Below are positions 1 through 8,305 of a DNA stretch of 35,206 bases, piece by piece. The position numbers were made by a program, and so were the translations under genes. The notes below the pieces were generated by a model, which saw only the letters and a list, made by a program, of their open reading frames with translations, searched no databases and had not been told where the DNA came from. The DNA is from Eubacterium sp. (lineage in GTDB: Bacteria > Bacillota > Clostridia > Lachnospirales > Lachnospiraceae): the NCBI GenBank assembly GCA_017938215.1, contig JAGBBZ010000034.1, positions 1 through 35,206 on the forward strand. The letters run 5' to 3'. Each line of letters begins with the position of its first letter. Within the stretch, counting starts at the first letter, position 1.

Positions 1-3
1 AAT

Positions 4-69
4 AAAAAGAACATCCTCAGAAAGGGACAACATCAAGAGATGATTGTTTCTTCTGAGGATGTTCTTTTT
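4..69. terminator. Bidirectional intrinsic terminator
   Basis: A perfect 19-bp inverted repeat (4-22 and 51-69, AAAAAGAACATCCTCAGAA and its complement) surrounds a 28-nt loop that can itself form a small CATC/GATG hairpin. The arms give an A-run on the left and a T-run on the right, so it can stop transcription from either side. It lies 20 bp past the stop of the minus-strand GH28-like gene and would also end any plus-strand transcript entering from the left. Confidence 0.85.
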
Positions 70-88
70 GTGTTGTGATTATTTAAAA

Positions 89-1921
89 TTAGGAAATATC
101 TTTTCCGTTGACAGAGCAACCGCTTACGTCCTCGATGACGTAAGTCTCACGACTGTCAGGAAGAGCTACTAACGTGTTACATTCTTCAAAGGAGATATTT
201 TCTCCGTGGCGCATATAGTAGCCAGCTCCCGGTAAAATGCCAAAGCAATTGGATTCCGGATACTGGTTGCCAAATTCTGCCGGGGTGCTTGGGATTTCAG
301 AAACACCACCCTTGTAAATTGCGTTTACTCTGCGGAAGATGATATCCTTCATGAGATACGTCTTTCCGTCTGCTTCATAGCCACCTAAGTAGCTTCCGTA
401 ACTACGGCGGATACCTTCGGCATGAATATCCTCAAACAAAATATCTTCTACACGACCAATGCGGTGTTCTCCCCAGTCTGGTGTACGTCCCTTATCACCA
501 ATGAGAATGAAGAAGGCGCTTTCCACATTTTGAATAAAAATTCTTCTAAACTGCAGATTTTTTATGAGTCCACCATCTACACTCTGGATGGAAATCGCAC
601 AGGTACGTGTATCCTTTACAATACAATCCTCGCAGATACAGTTCGTAAAGCCACCGTAGCTGTAGGTACCGAATTTGATGCCATTCGCCATGGTACTGAT
701 GATAAAGCAATTTCGCACAAGCACATTATCGCAGCCACTTTCATTTCCGCTTTTAAAACACATGGCATCATCATCCGCTTTGATGTTGCAATTTTCTACG
801 AGAACATCATAGCAATCACAAATATCGATACCGTCACGATTTGGATACCACGTAGAATCGATATTAAGATCGTGGATGTACAAATCATCACATTCTACGA
901 CGGGAATGGTCCACATACCTGCATCTTTTACATACAAATCACAGATTTCCACATTTGGGCAGCCCACCAGCAAAATTGCACTAACTCGCAAGCTTTCAGA
1001 ACCATATGCCCCTGGGAAATCGCCACTTCCGTCGATGGTTCCACCACCACAGATACGTATGTTTTCTTGATTGTCACCATAGATCAATGCTTTCTGAGGC
1101 CCTTGTACAATCGTGTTCCAGTTTGGATGAGTGGCGCTGAGGCGAACAGGATAGCAAGCCAAATCCAAGGTGCCCTTAAGGGTAGCATTTTCCTCTATGA
1201 ACAAGGTTACATTGCTTTTTAGTTCCAAAGTGCCGGATAGGAAGGTTCCTCCTTCTAGATAAACGACGCCACCAGTGGTGCTACAAGTGTTGATGATTTC
1301 TTGCAATTGGTCCGTTACTAAGGTCTGACCGTCAGCTGTTACTCCCATTTCTTTCGCGTGATAAACGTTCTGGGACTGAGCCAGTTCTTTGATTCCGGAT
1401 ATGGTGTTGTGATACACGCTGAGTTGTCCCACGTACATGACGCCCCCGTGACTTCCCATCCATAGTTCCAATGCTTGTTTTGCAGGAACAAATAATTCGG
1501 CTCTATGAAGCATACGCTCTCCATCAATGAAAAGAGAGTACACGCCGTCCTCCAAATTAACAGCCACATAAATACTATACCAGTCGTCACTCTGGAAATG
1601 TCCAAGTTTTTGCTTTTTCTGACCGTCATAGGCGTAAAAATATGCCCCTTCCGTATCCAGCTGCAGTACTTTGTGTATCTGTCCTTCATGCTCTCCAAGC
1701 AAAGTAAGTACATTGACACCGGTATTATGAATGTCCATTTTTACCCATAAAGAAATTACCAAACGACCGTGTGTCTTTTCTATTTTCTTTTGTACACAGG
1801 TGCCCTCGCCAGCAATTCGCAAAGGCGTTGTGTATTTTTCGTGTAATAAGTAAGTAATATTGGAACGAAGTGCCATGTCTTTGTCCCGTTTCTCATAACA
1901 ATGTAATGATGAATGATTCAT
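89..1921 (-). CDS. GH28-like (polygalacturonase-type) beta-helix protein with N-terminal LamG-like domain
   Basis: 610 residues. About residues 45-180 look like a LamG/concanavalin-type jelly roll (SLWVKMD, DDWYSIYVAVNLEDG, SLFIDGE). About residues 195-600 are a right-handed parallel beta-helix of the GH28/pectate-lyase-3 kind. GH28-like acidic motifs are visible: NRDGID near residue 360 and ADDDAMCFKSG near 383. The usual GHG motif is replaced by ANGIKFG (near 414), and no RIK motif follows (TRTCAISIQS instead). No signal peptide is seen, so it probably acts in the cytoplasm on imported pectic or other oligosaccharides. The chosen ATG has AAAGGAAAAGGG upstream; a start at residue 16 (MALRSN) is also possible. 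It is divergent from an AraC regulator that probably controls it. Family assignment is fairly sure, substrate unknown. Confidence 0.8.
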   Translation of the reverse strand: MNHSSLHCYEKRDKDMALRSNITYLLHEKYTTPLRIAGEGTCVQKKIEKTHGRLVISLWVKMDIHNTGVNVLTLLGEHEGQIHKVLQLDTEGAYFYAYDGQKKQKLGHFQSDDWYSIYVAVNLEDGVYSLFIDGERMLHRAELFVPAKQALELWMGSHGGVMYVGQLSVYHNTISGIKELAQSQNVYHAKEMGVTADGQTLVTDQLQEIINTCSTTGGVVYLEGGTFLSGTLELKSNVTLFIEENATLKGTLDLACYPVRLSATHPNWNTIVQGPQKALIYGDNQENIRICGGGTIDGSGDFPGAYGSESLRVSAILLVGCPNVEICDLYVKDAGMWTIPVVECDDLYIHDLNIDSTWYPNRDGIDICDCYDVLVENCNIKADDDAMCFKSGNESGCDNVLVRNCFIISTMANGIKFGTYSYGGFTNCICEDCIVKDTRTCAISIQSVDGGLIKNLQFRRIFIQNVESAFFILIGDKGRTPDWGEHRIGRVEDILFEDIHAEGIRRSYGSYLGGYEADGKTYLMKDIIFRRVNAIYKGGVSEIPSTPAEFGNQYPESNCFGILPGAGYYMRHGENISFEECNTLVALPDSRETYVIEDVSGCSVNGKDIS

Positions 1922-1974
1922 TTTTCTGCCCTTTTCCTTTCTGAGTATGAAATGTTTTCGTTCTTTATAACATC

Positions 1975-2051
1975 AGTATACCATTTCTTCGCGCTATTTC
2001 TTTGCAATTATCGTGAAAAATATTGCGCGAACAAACATTATCTGGTACACT
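1975..2051. promoter_or_regulatory. Divergent GH28/araC promoter region with inverted repeat
   Basis: Plus strand toward araC: TTGCGC (2023-2028), a 17-bp spacer, then TACACT (2046-2051). Minus strand toward the GH28 gene: TATACT (plus positions 1975-1980) with no good -35 at 17 bp, which would suit an activator-dependent promoter. A perfect 7-bp inverted repeat, TTCGCGC (1988-1994) and GCGCGAA (2025-2031), sits between the two -10 boxes and overlaps the araC -35. It is a candidate site for the AraC protein. Found by eye and untested. Confidence 0.5.
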
Positions 2052-2102
2052 GATTTTATGACGTATTTTCTCATATTGATAACAGTTAATGGAGGGGTAA
2101 GT

Positions 2103-2924
2103 ATGGAGAAACAATATTATTATGAACCTTACTCAACAGAAGTTTTGTGCCAATATAAAAAAACGAAGGGATATCAAACCTTTCCGTATCATCGCCATAA
2201 TGGTTTTGAGATTTATCTTTTTCTTTCCGGGAATATCCGAGTTTACGTGGAAAGTAACTGTTATGAACCGACCCCAGGACAGTTTTTGTTGATTCCGCCT
2301 TCCTGCATGCATCGTATTGTGAGTCAAGATAATGGAAACTACGAACGTGTTACCATTAATATCAAGCAATCGGTGTTGGAAAAAATGTCTACGTCAAAAA
2401 CGGATTTAGGAGCTTGTTTCTCGCCTACCATCCCCGTACCTATTTCATTGTCAGAAACAGAGAAAGAGGATTTTGTCCGCATTTGCCAACAATTAAATGC
2501 CACATTGGATTCGGTTGAGTTTGGGGCCGATGTGGAAGCAAATATTTTGGTTGGGCAGCTATTGTTGTTGTTGAATCGCTGCTGTCGGAGAAGCGTAATT
2601 TTGCCAGATAATCTAATGCCGCCGTTGGTTAAGGAGGTTATGTTATATATTCAACAGCATTTGACAGAAAAGTTGACGTTGGAAATTTTGGGGGAGAAAT
2701 TATATCGAAGTGGTACATATATAAGCCGACTCTTCAAGGCTCAAACAGGGTTGACTTTGCGAGAGTATATATTGGACTGTCGTATCGAGCATGCAAAAAA
2801 GTTGTTGATGGAAAAGCAAAGTGTATCGGAAGCTTGCTACGGCTCCGGGTTTGGAGACTATGCTAACTTTATTCGTACATTTACTCGAAAAGTGGGGGTT
2901 TCTCCGGGAAAATACGGCAAGTAG
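2103..2924 (+). CDS. AraC-family transcriptional regulator
   Basis: 273 residues from the ATG at 2103, chosen because GGAGGGG (2091-2097) sits 5 nt upstream. The longer frame opening at 2013 would place its start upstream of the predicted -10 box. The N-terminal half is a cupin-type sugar-sensing domain (YHRHNGFEIYLFLSG, PGQFLLIPPSCMHRIV). The last ~100 residues hold the two helix-turn-helices of AraC/XylS proteins (LTLEILGEKLYRSGTYISRLFK and the conserved YANFIRTFTRKVGVSPGKYGK end, split here for length only in description). It most likely controls the divergent GH28-like gene in response to a sugar, and perhaps itself, through the inverted repeat between them. The inducer cannot be read from sequence. 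Confidence 0.88.
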   Translation: MEKQYYYEPYSTEVLCQYKKTKGYQTFPYHRHNGFEIYLFLSGNIRVYVESNCYEPTPGQFLLIPPSCMHRIVSQDNGNYERVTINIKQSVLEKMSTSKTDLGACFSPTIPVPISLSETEKEDFVRICQQLNATLDSVEFGADVEANILVGQLLLLLNRCCRRSVILPDNLMPPLVKEVMLYIQQHLTEKLTLEILGEKLYRSGTYISRLFKAQTGLTLREYILDCRIEHAKKLLMEKQSVSEACYGSGFGDYANFIRTFTRKVGVSPGKYGK

Positions 2925-2977
2925 ATGTAAGAAGTAAGGTAAGAGTGGGGGATTTTGTATCCCCATACAGCGAAAGT

Positions 2978-3012
2978 AAGAGGGCATCTGGAAATCCCAG
3001 ACGCCCTCTTTT
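2978..3012. terminator. Bidirectional terminator between araC and GH94
   Basis: Stem AAGAGGGCATCTGG (2978-2991) pairs with CCAGACGCCCTCTT (2997-3010) with one mismatch around a 5-nt loop. A-rich and T-rich flanks serve the convergent plus-strand araC and minus-strand phosphorylase genes. Confidence 0.8.
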
Positions 3013-3049
3013 AAGAAGGTATAAAATAAATGATTGAAAAGCGATTGAA

Positions 3050-5488
3050 TTATCCCATAACAACGGTTACATCTACCGTTTTCTTCGCGTCGTCATATGG
3101 GATGACAGTTGTATCGCGATAGCTTGTGCCATCTACGATCAACTCTTTTACTCCTTTCTGTACCCCAGAAGGGTTTTCAACTTTAATCTTGTATGTCACA
3201 TTACGGAATTTTCTTGTGATGTTAAATCCGCCAAAGTCAGAAGGAACACATGGGTTGATGCTAAGTCCCTTCAAAGTAGGCTGTACGCCGAGGATGTACT
3301 GGGATACATTCATAAAGGTCCAAGCAGCGGTACCGGTAAGCCAGCTGTTCTTTGCCTGACCGAAGAATTTGGCATCTTTTCCGGCGATCATCTGAGAGTA
3401 TACATAAGGCTCTGTGCAGTGAATCTCGCTGATGTCTTCCAGGTAAGCAGGACATGTTTTCTGATAAATCTCAAATGCTCTGTCACCACGTCCAATCTGA
3501 GTTTCTGCTGCGGAAATCCATGGGTTATTGTGGCAGAAGATACCTGCATTTTCTTTGTATCCTGGTGGATAGGAAGAAATCTCTCCCAAGTTCAAATAAT
3601 ATTTTGTATAGGCTGGCTGTAAGAGCACGATGCCGTATTTTGTATCCAATCTTTCTTTTACGGAATCCAATGCTTTTTCCGCGAGTCCGTTTTCAACACC
3701 AACACCGGCAAGGACACAGAATCCTTGTGGCTCAATGTAAATCTGACCTTCTTCGCATTCTTTGGAACCGATCTTTTCGCCTGCGGCATCATAAGCACGG
3801 ATAAACCATTCGCCGTCCCAACCGTCTTTTTCGATAGCTACTACCATCTTCGCAACTTCTTCACGAGCGCGAGCAGCTTCGTCTGCTTTGCCGAGAGCGT
3901 CACAGAGATCTGCATATTCGTTTCCATATTTTACGAACATTCCTGCAATAAATACAGATTCTGCTACAGGCCCGTCACTTGGTCCGAAAGTCTGGAAGGA
4001 TTCGCCTGGCTCCTTGGAGAAGCAGTTCAAATTCAAACAGTCATTCCAGTCGGCACGACCGATCAAAGGAAGGTCGTGAGGTCCTTTGTGATTTACAATG
4101 TAATCAAAGGAACGAGTCAAGTGCTCGAACAAAGTAGTAGCGACTGACATGTCATTGTCATAAGGAACCATTTCATCTAAGATGGAGAAATCTCCCGTCT
4201 CGCGGATGTAAGCAGAGGTTCCGGCGATGAGCCACAATGGATCATCGTTGAATCCGCTTCCGATGTCACTGTTTCCTTTCTTTGTCAATGGCTGATACTG
4301 ATGGTATGCACTTCCGTCTTCAAACTGTGTCGAAGCAATATCAATGATTCGCTCTCTGGCACGATCCGGAATCAAATGTACAAATCCCAAAAGGTCTTGG
4401 CAAGAATCACGGAATCCCATACCACGTCCGATACCGGATTCGTAGTACGAAGCAGAACGGGACATATTAAATGTCACCATACACTGATACTGGTTCCAAA
4501 TGTTTACCATACGATTCAACTTATCGTCATTGGACTGAACGGTGTATTTGGAAAGAAGATTTTCCCATACTTTATTTAATTCGGCAAGCGCTTCATCTAC
4601 TTGCTCGTCTGTCTGGTATTTCGCTAAGAGTTCATTGGCGGGTTTCTTATTGATAACATCTTGTGCTTCAAACTTTTCGTCTACCGGATTTTCGCAATAT
4701 CCCAAAACAAAGATAAAGGATTTGCTTTCCCCTGGCTTCAATGTAATGTTCAGCTGATGAGAGCCGATCGGGAACCAGCCACTTGTGATGGAATTTTTTG
4801 CTTTTCCGTCTTCTACAACCTGAGGGTTGATGACACCGCGATAAGCGCCGAGGAATTCGTCGCGGCTTGTATCAAAACCAGCGATATCTGCATTTACAGA
4901 ATAAACGGCGTAGTGATTACGACGCTCGCGATATTCTGTTTTGTGATAAATGGTGGAGCCGATTACTTCCACTTCACCGATGTTTAAGTTTCTCTGGAAG
5001 TTGGTCATATCGTCCATGGCATTCCAAAGACAGAATTCAATATAAGAAAAGAGTTTGAACTCTTTGGTCTCGGAAGAATCATTGGTAAGGGTCAGCTTGT
5101 TAATCTCACAGTTGTCATTTACTGGAACAAATGCAAGAAGAGAAGCTTTTAGATCATTTTTCTTTGAAGAAATCTTTGTGTATCCCATACCATGGCGACA
5201 TTCGTAGCCATCAAGGTCTGTCTTCATTGGCTGCCATCCTGGATTCCAGACGCAGTCGCCTTCCTTTATATAGAAATAACGTCCACCTTCATCATTTGGG
5301 ATGTTGTTGTAACGATATCTTGTTAGACGCAGCAGTTTGGCATCTTTATAGAAACTATATCCACCACATGTATTGGACATGAGAGAGAAGAACTCATTGC
5401 TTCCCAAATAGTTGATCCAAGGTAATGGTGTTTTTGGTGTTGTGATCACATACTCTTTGTTTTTGTCATCAAAGTAACCGAATTTCAT
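3050..5488 (-). CDS. cbpA: Cellobiose phosphorylase (GH94)
   Basis: 812 residues, the usual length for cellobiose phosphorylases, which convert cellobiose and phosphate into glucose-1-phosphate and glucose in the cytoplasm. The N-terminal beta-sandwich opens [15 protein letters not shown] and includes the family pattern around [10 protein letters not shown] and GGYSFYKDA. The (alpha/alpha)6 barrel carries [37 protein letters not shown] and, near residue 478, [15 protein letters not shown]. The ADWND motif holds the catalytic acid in GH94. The C-terminal part has [17 protein letters not shown] and WLTGTAAW. No signal peptide is present. AGGATTAAA precedes the ATG. It diverges from a LacI regulator and an ABC sugar importer, which together fit cellobiose/cellodextrin uptake and phosphorolysis. 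Cellodextrin or a related disaccharide phosphorylase is the main alternative; the gene symbol is by function. Confidence 0.9.
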   Translation of the reverse strand: MKFGYFDDKNKEYVITTPKTPLPWINYLGSNEFFSLMSNTCGGYSFYKDAKLLRLTRYRYNNIPNDEGGRYFYIKEGDCVWNPGWQPMKTDLDGYECRHGMGYTKISSKKNDLKASLLAFVPVNDNCEINKLTLTNDSSETKEFKLFSYIEFCLWNAMDDMTNFQRNLNIGEVEVIGSTIYHKTEYRERRNHYAVYSVNADIAGFDTSRDEFLGAYRGVINPQVVEDGKAKNSITSGWFPIGSHQLNITLKPGESKSFIFVLGYCENPVDEKFEAQDVINKKPANELLAKYQTDEQVDEALAELNKVWENLLSKYTVQSNDDKLNRMVNIWNQYQCMVTFNMSRSASYYESGIGRGMGFRDSCQDLLGFVHLIPDRARERIIDIASTQFEDGSAYHQYQPLTKKGNSDIGSGFNDDPLWLIAGTSAYIRETGDFSILDEMVPYDNDMSVATTLFEHLTRSFDYIVNHKGPHDLPLIGRADWNDCLNLNCFSKEPGESFQTFGPSDGPVAESVFIAGMFVKYGNEYADLCDALGKADEAARAREEVAKMVVAIEKDGWDGEWFIRAYDAAGEKIGSKECEEGQIYIEPQGFCVLAGVGVENGLAEKALDSVKERLDTKYGIVLLQPAYTKYYLNLGEISSYPPGYKENAGIFCHNNPWISAAETQIGRGDRAFEIYQKTCPAYLEDISEIHCTEPYVYSQMIAGKDAKFFGQAKNSWLTGTAAWTFMNVSQYILGVQPTLKGLSINPCVPSDFGGFNITRKFRNVTYKIKVENPSGVQKGVKELIVDGTSYRDTTVIPYDDAKKTVDVTVVMG

Positions 5489-5566
5489 TTTAATCCTCCA
5501 ATCTTTCTGTGCAGCTACATTTGATATAAAAATGTAGCAATTTACGGTACAATTTCGAAAAAATCT

Positions 5567-5582
5567 ACGAAAACGATTTCGT
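5567..5582. promoter_or_regulatory. LacI-family operator O1
   Basis: ACGAAAACGATTTCGT is a 16-bp near-palindrome (7 of 8 positions symmetric) with the central CG typical of LacI/GalR-family sites. It lies just downstream of the GH94 -10 box. The core ACGAAAACGATT recurs at the regulator's own promoter. A CcpA/cre role is an alternative because the motifs look alike. Confidence 0.75.
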
Positions 5583-5591
5583 AATATCTAC

Positions 5592-5620
5592 ATTATATCG
5601 GATGTTTCCGATAAAAGCAA
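5592..5620 (-). promoter_or_regulatory. Promoter of the GH94 gene
   Basis: On the minus strand: TTGCTT (plus 5615-5620), a 17-bp spacer and a perfect TATAAT (plus 5592-5597). The LacI-type operator at 5567-5582 starts about 10 bp downstream of the -10 box, a position that would block initiation or early elongation. Confidence 0.72.
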
Positions 5621-5663
5621 GAACAATTTTTGTGCGATTTGAACAAAAAAATAAAAATATGTG

Positions 5664-5692
5664 TTGACTATATGTGAAAAGTGTGGTAAAGT
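5664..5692 (+). promoter_or_regulatory. Promoter of the lacI-family gene and sugar transporter
   Basis: TTGACT (5664-5669), a 17-bp spacer, TAAAGT (5687-5692). The second operator begins 6 bp downstream, over the likely transcription start, so autorepression is expected. No other promoter is obvious before the binding-protein gene, so it may drive the whole regulator-transporter run. Confidence 0.65.
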
Positions 5693-5698
5693 TTAATT

Positions 5699-5714
5699 AC
5701 GAAAACGATTAAGA
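5699..5714. promoter_or_regulatory. LacI-family operator O2
   Basis: ACGAAAACGATTAAGA shares its first 12 bases exactly with O1 (5567-5582), but its right half is degenerate. It overlaps the expected transcription start of the regulator gene. The difference in symmetry suggests weaker binding than at O1. Confidence 0.62.
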
Positions 5715-5732
5715 AACGAGAGAGGGATGGCA

Positions 5733-6740
5733 ATGGTATCAATGAAAGATATCTCAGCCCGATGCCAAGTCTCCGTTGCGACAGTCAGCAAGGCTTTGAA
5801 TAATCGGGGAGACATCAGTGAAGAGACCAAGGAGCGCATTTGTCGAGTAGCAAAAGAACTTGGATATTTGCCGAATTCCTCCGCAAGAGCGCTTAAGACG
5901 AATCGTACTTACAATATCGGAGTGCTTTTTGTGGATAAAGCGAATTGTGGTTTAACACATTCCTACTTCTCCCATGTGCTGGATAGTTTCCGGCGTGGAG
6001 CAGAAGCAGAAGGGTATGACATTACATTTATCAGTCAGCATGCCGGAAAAAGTATTTTATCTTATTATGAACATAGTAAGTACCGGGGCGTTGATGGAGT
6101 TGTTATCGCCTGTGTGGATTTTGAGGATGAGGCGATTCTGGAATTGGTAGAAGGCGAGATTCCGGTTGTCACAATTGATTATGCGTTTAATAACCGTACA
6201 AGTATTCTATCCGATAATGTATTGGGGATGCAGAAGGTTGTACAGCATGTGATTGATATGGGACATCGGGATATTGCTTACATATATGGAGAAAGCTCCA
6301 TGGTTACAGATAACCGCTTAGACGGCTTCTACAGTACTTTGAAAAGAAATGGCGTCGAAGTTAAGGAAGAGTATATTCGGCAGGGGATATACCATGATCC
6401 GGTTTCGGCAGCCCAAATAACAGATGAATTATTAACGCTGAGTAACAGACCAACTTGTATCATTTATCCAGACGATTTTTCTTGTTTTGGTGGGTTGAAC
6501 ATGATTGCCAGCAAAGGCTTGTCAGTACCTGATGACATTTCTGTCGTCGGATATGATGGACAGAACATTGCACAGGTTATTGAACCAAAGTTAACCACCT
6601 ACAAGCAGAATACGGAGGAACTTGGGAGGATGGCAGCGAGAAAGCTGATTCAGTTGATTGAGCAACCAAAACACACACTGATTGAGCGAATTGTTGCACA
6701 GGGCGATTTGATTCAAGGAAAATCTGTGAGAAGGCTTTAG
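5733..6740 (+). CDS. LacI-family transcriptional repressor of the cellobiose locus
   Basis: 335 residues. The start at 5733 is chosen because GAGGG (5722-5726) lies 6 nt upstream; the ATG at 5727 abuts the ribosome site. The helix-turn-helix and hinge helix lie near residues 3-57 (MKDISARCQVSVATVSKALN and LPNSSARALKT). After that comes a periplasmic-binding-protein-like effector domain (YNIGVLFVD, GVDGVVIACVDFED, PDDISVVGYDGQNIAQVIEP, TTYKQNTEELGRMAA). It sits between the GH94 gene and the sugar transporter, with LacI-type boxes at both promoters. It should therefore repress cellobiose/cellodextrin uptake and phosphorolysis until the sugar is present. The effector is an inference from the neighbours. 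Confidence 0.9.
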   Translation: MVSMKDISARCQVSVATVSKALNNRGDISEETKERICRVAKELGYLPNSSARALKTNRTYNIGVLFVDKANCGLTHSYFSHVLDSFRRGAEAEGYDITFISQHAGKSILSYYEHSKYRGVDGVVIACVDFEDEAILELVEGEIPVVTIDYAFNNRTSILSDNVLGMQKVVQHVIDMGHRDIAYIYGESSMVTDNRLDGFYSTLKRNGVEVKEEYIRQGIYHDPVSAAQITDELLTLSNRPTCIIYPDDFSCFGGLNMIASKGLSVPDDISVVGYDGQNIAQVIEPKLTTYKQNTEELGRMAARKLIQLIEQPKHTLIERIVAQGDLIQGKSVRRL

Positions 6741-6791
6741 TAATTATAGAAACCATTCACAAAAAATTATGAACTAGGAGGAATAATCTTT

Positions 6792-8201
6792 ATGAGAAAA
6801 AAATGGTTAGCATTAGCTCTTTCATTGACAATGGCTGTTGGTTGCATGACAGGATGTGGCGGCAGCGACACAGCAACAGATTCTGGAAGCAGTAGTTCCA
6901 CAGGAGAGAAAACAGCAGCAGTTGAAACTCTCGAGGATGGCGGCGGAAAAGTTCTTAACATCTATGTTTGGAACGAAGAGTTCAAGAGCCGTTTTGAAGA
7001 CTACTATCCAGACTACAAAGATGGTAAGATTGGTGACGTAGAAGTTAAGTTCATCATGAATGCAAACGAGGGAAGCAACTATCAGGATAAACTTGATAAC
7101 GCATTGGCTGAGCAGGAGTCTGCTGAAGCTGATAAGAAAGTAGATATCTTCCTTTGCGAGATGGACTATGTAAACAAATACACAAACTCACCATTGGCTG
7201 TGGATGTTAAAGCACTTGGCTTGACAGATGCGGATATGGCTAACATGTATCAGTACACAAAGGATGCTTGTTCCGATGACAACGGTGTTGTTCGTGGTGT
7301 ATCTTGGCAGGGATGTCCTGGTGGATTTATCTACAGACGTTCTTATGCAAAAGATATCTTCGGAACAGATGATCCTGAAAAGATCCAGGAGCAGGTAAGC
7401 GACTGGGAGAAATTCACAGCAGCAGCAGCTACTGTAAAAGAGAAATCCGATGGAAAAATCACAATGCTTTCCGGATTTGATGATGCACTTCGTGTATATT
7501 CTAACAACGTAAAGGCAGGATTTGTAAGCGCTGACAAGAAACTCACATTGGATCCTAGTGTAGAAGCTTGGATTGATCAGACAAAAGAGTACACAGACAA
7601 TGGTTACAACCAGAAGACATCTCTTTGGGCTGAAGAGTGGACTGCAGGTATGGGTAAAGATGGTAACGTATTCGGTTACTTCATGCCAGCTTGGGGAATT
7701 AACTTCTCTATGGCAGATGGATCTGGTTCTAAGAAAGATGATGACGGAAATTATCTTGGTGGCGGAAGCTACGGCGACTGGGCAGTTGTAACTGGACCAC
7801 AGTCCTTTAACTGGGGTGGATCCTTCATCTGTGGAGCTGCTGGAACAGATAACGCTGCACTTGTAAAAGACATTATGTTGAAACTTTGCTGTGATGAAAC
7901 AATCATGTACAACATCAGTAAAGATACTCAGGACTTCGTAAACAACAAAGCTGCTAACAGCAAATTGGAAGCAGATGGTATTGTTTCTGAGTTCCTTGGC
8001 GGACAGTCTCTTGTTAAAGCACTTTCTGCAGCAGCAGATAAAATTGATTGTAGCAACGTAACACCTTACGATCAGGGTTGTATCGAGAACCTTATGACAG
8101 CAATGAAAGACTACTACAATGGTAAAGCTTCCAAAGAAGATGCAATTGCTAAGTGGAAAGAGCTCGTTACAAAACAGTATCCAGTAGTTACAGCTGAATA
8201 A
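6792..8201 (+). CDS. Sugar ABC transporter solute-binding lipoprotein
   Basis: 469 residues, preceded by AGGAGG at good spacing. The N-terminus is a lipoprotein signal: KK, a hydrophobic core (LALALSLTMAVG) and a lipobox ending at Cys22 (MTGC, then GGSD). A Ser/Thr/Gly-rich tether runs to about residue 45. The mature part is a family-1 extracellular binding protein (VLNIYVWNEEFKSRFEDYYP near 53, KVDIFLCEMDYVNKY, FGYFMPAWGINF, KWKELVTKQYPVV at the end). It would capture an oligosaccharide outside the membrane and pass it to the two permeases downstream. It lies 51 bp after the LacI gene with no terminator between. Cellobiose or cellodextrin is the likely ligand from context only. Confidence 0.9.
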   Translation: MRKKWLALALSLTMAVGCMTGCGGSDTATDSGSSSSTGEKTAAVETLEDGGGKVLNIYVWNEEFKSRFEDYYPDYKDGKIGDVEVKFIMNANEGSNYQDKLDNALAEQESAEADKKVDIFLCEMDYVNKYTNSPLAVDVKALGLTDADMANMYQYTKDACSDDNGVVRGVSWQGCPGGFIYRRSYAKDIFGTDDPEKIQEQVSDWEKFTAAAATVKEKSDGKITMLSGFDDALRVYSNNVKAGFVSADKKLTLDPSVEAWIDQTKEYTDNGYNQKTSLWAEEWTAGMGKDGNVFGYFMPAWGINFSMADGSGSKKDDDGNYLGGGSYGDWAVVTGPQSFNWGGSFICGAAGTDNAALVKDIMLKLCCDETIMYNISKDTQDFVNNKAANSKLEADGIVSEFLGGQSLVKALSAAADKIDCSNVTPYDQGCIENLMTAMKDYYNGKASKEDAIAKWKELVTKQYPVVTAE

Positions 8202-8233
8202 TTATCAACTACGTAATACGTAACTGTATTTCG

Positions 8234-8266
8234 AGTGGGACAGGAATTGTCCTGTCCCACTTTTTT
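8234..8266 (+). terminator. Intra-operon hairpin between binding protein and permeases
   Basis: A perfect 12-bp stem, AGTGGGACAGGA (8234-8245) with TCCTGTCCCACT (8250-8261), has a 4-nt loop and six T residues after it. It has the form of an intrinsic terminator. No convincing promoter is seen before the first permease (a TTGACA at 8275-8280 lacks a -10), so it most likely acts as a partial terminator or 3'-end stabiliser. That would let the binding protein exceed the permeases. Confidence 0.8.
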
Positions 8267-8305
8267 ATACCTTTTTGACAGAAATAAGATTGGAAAAGGG
8301 GGGTT

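Noticed and set aside
422-1222. Long plus-strand frame of 266 codons opposite the GH28 gene
   Set aside because: It lies wholly inside a well-supported GH28 gene, has no ribosome site or recognisable domain, and is rich in Thr/Ile as expected of an antisense shadow.
5567-5714. CcpA catabolite-response elements
   Set aside because: The two sites resemble cre, but they share a 12-base core next to a LacI-family gene and its targets, so local control is simpler. A dual role is not excluded.
8275-8280. TTGACA as a promoter for the first permease
   Set aside because: No -10-like sequence occurs 16-18 bp downstream; that position is a G-run forming the ribosome site.
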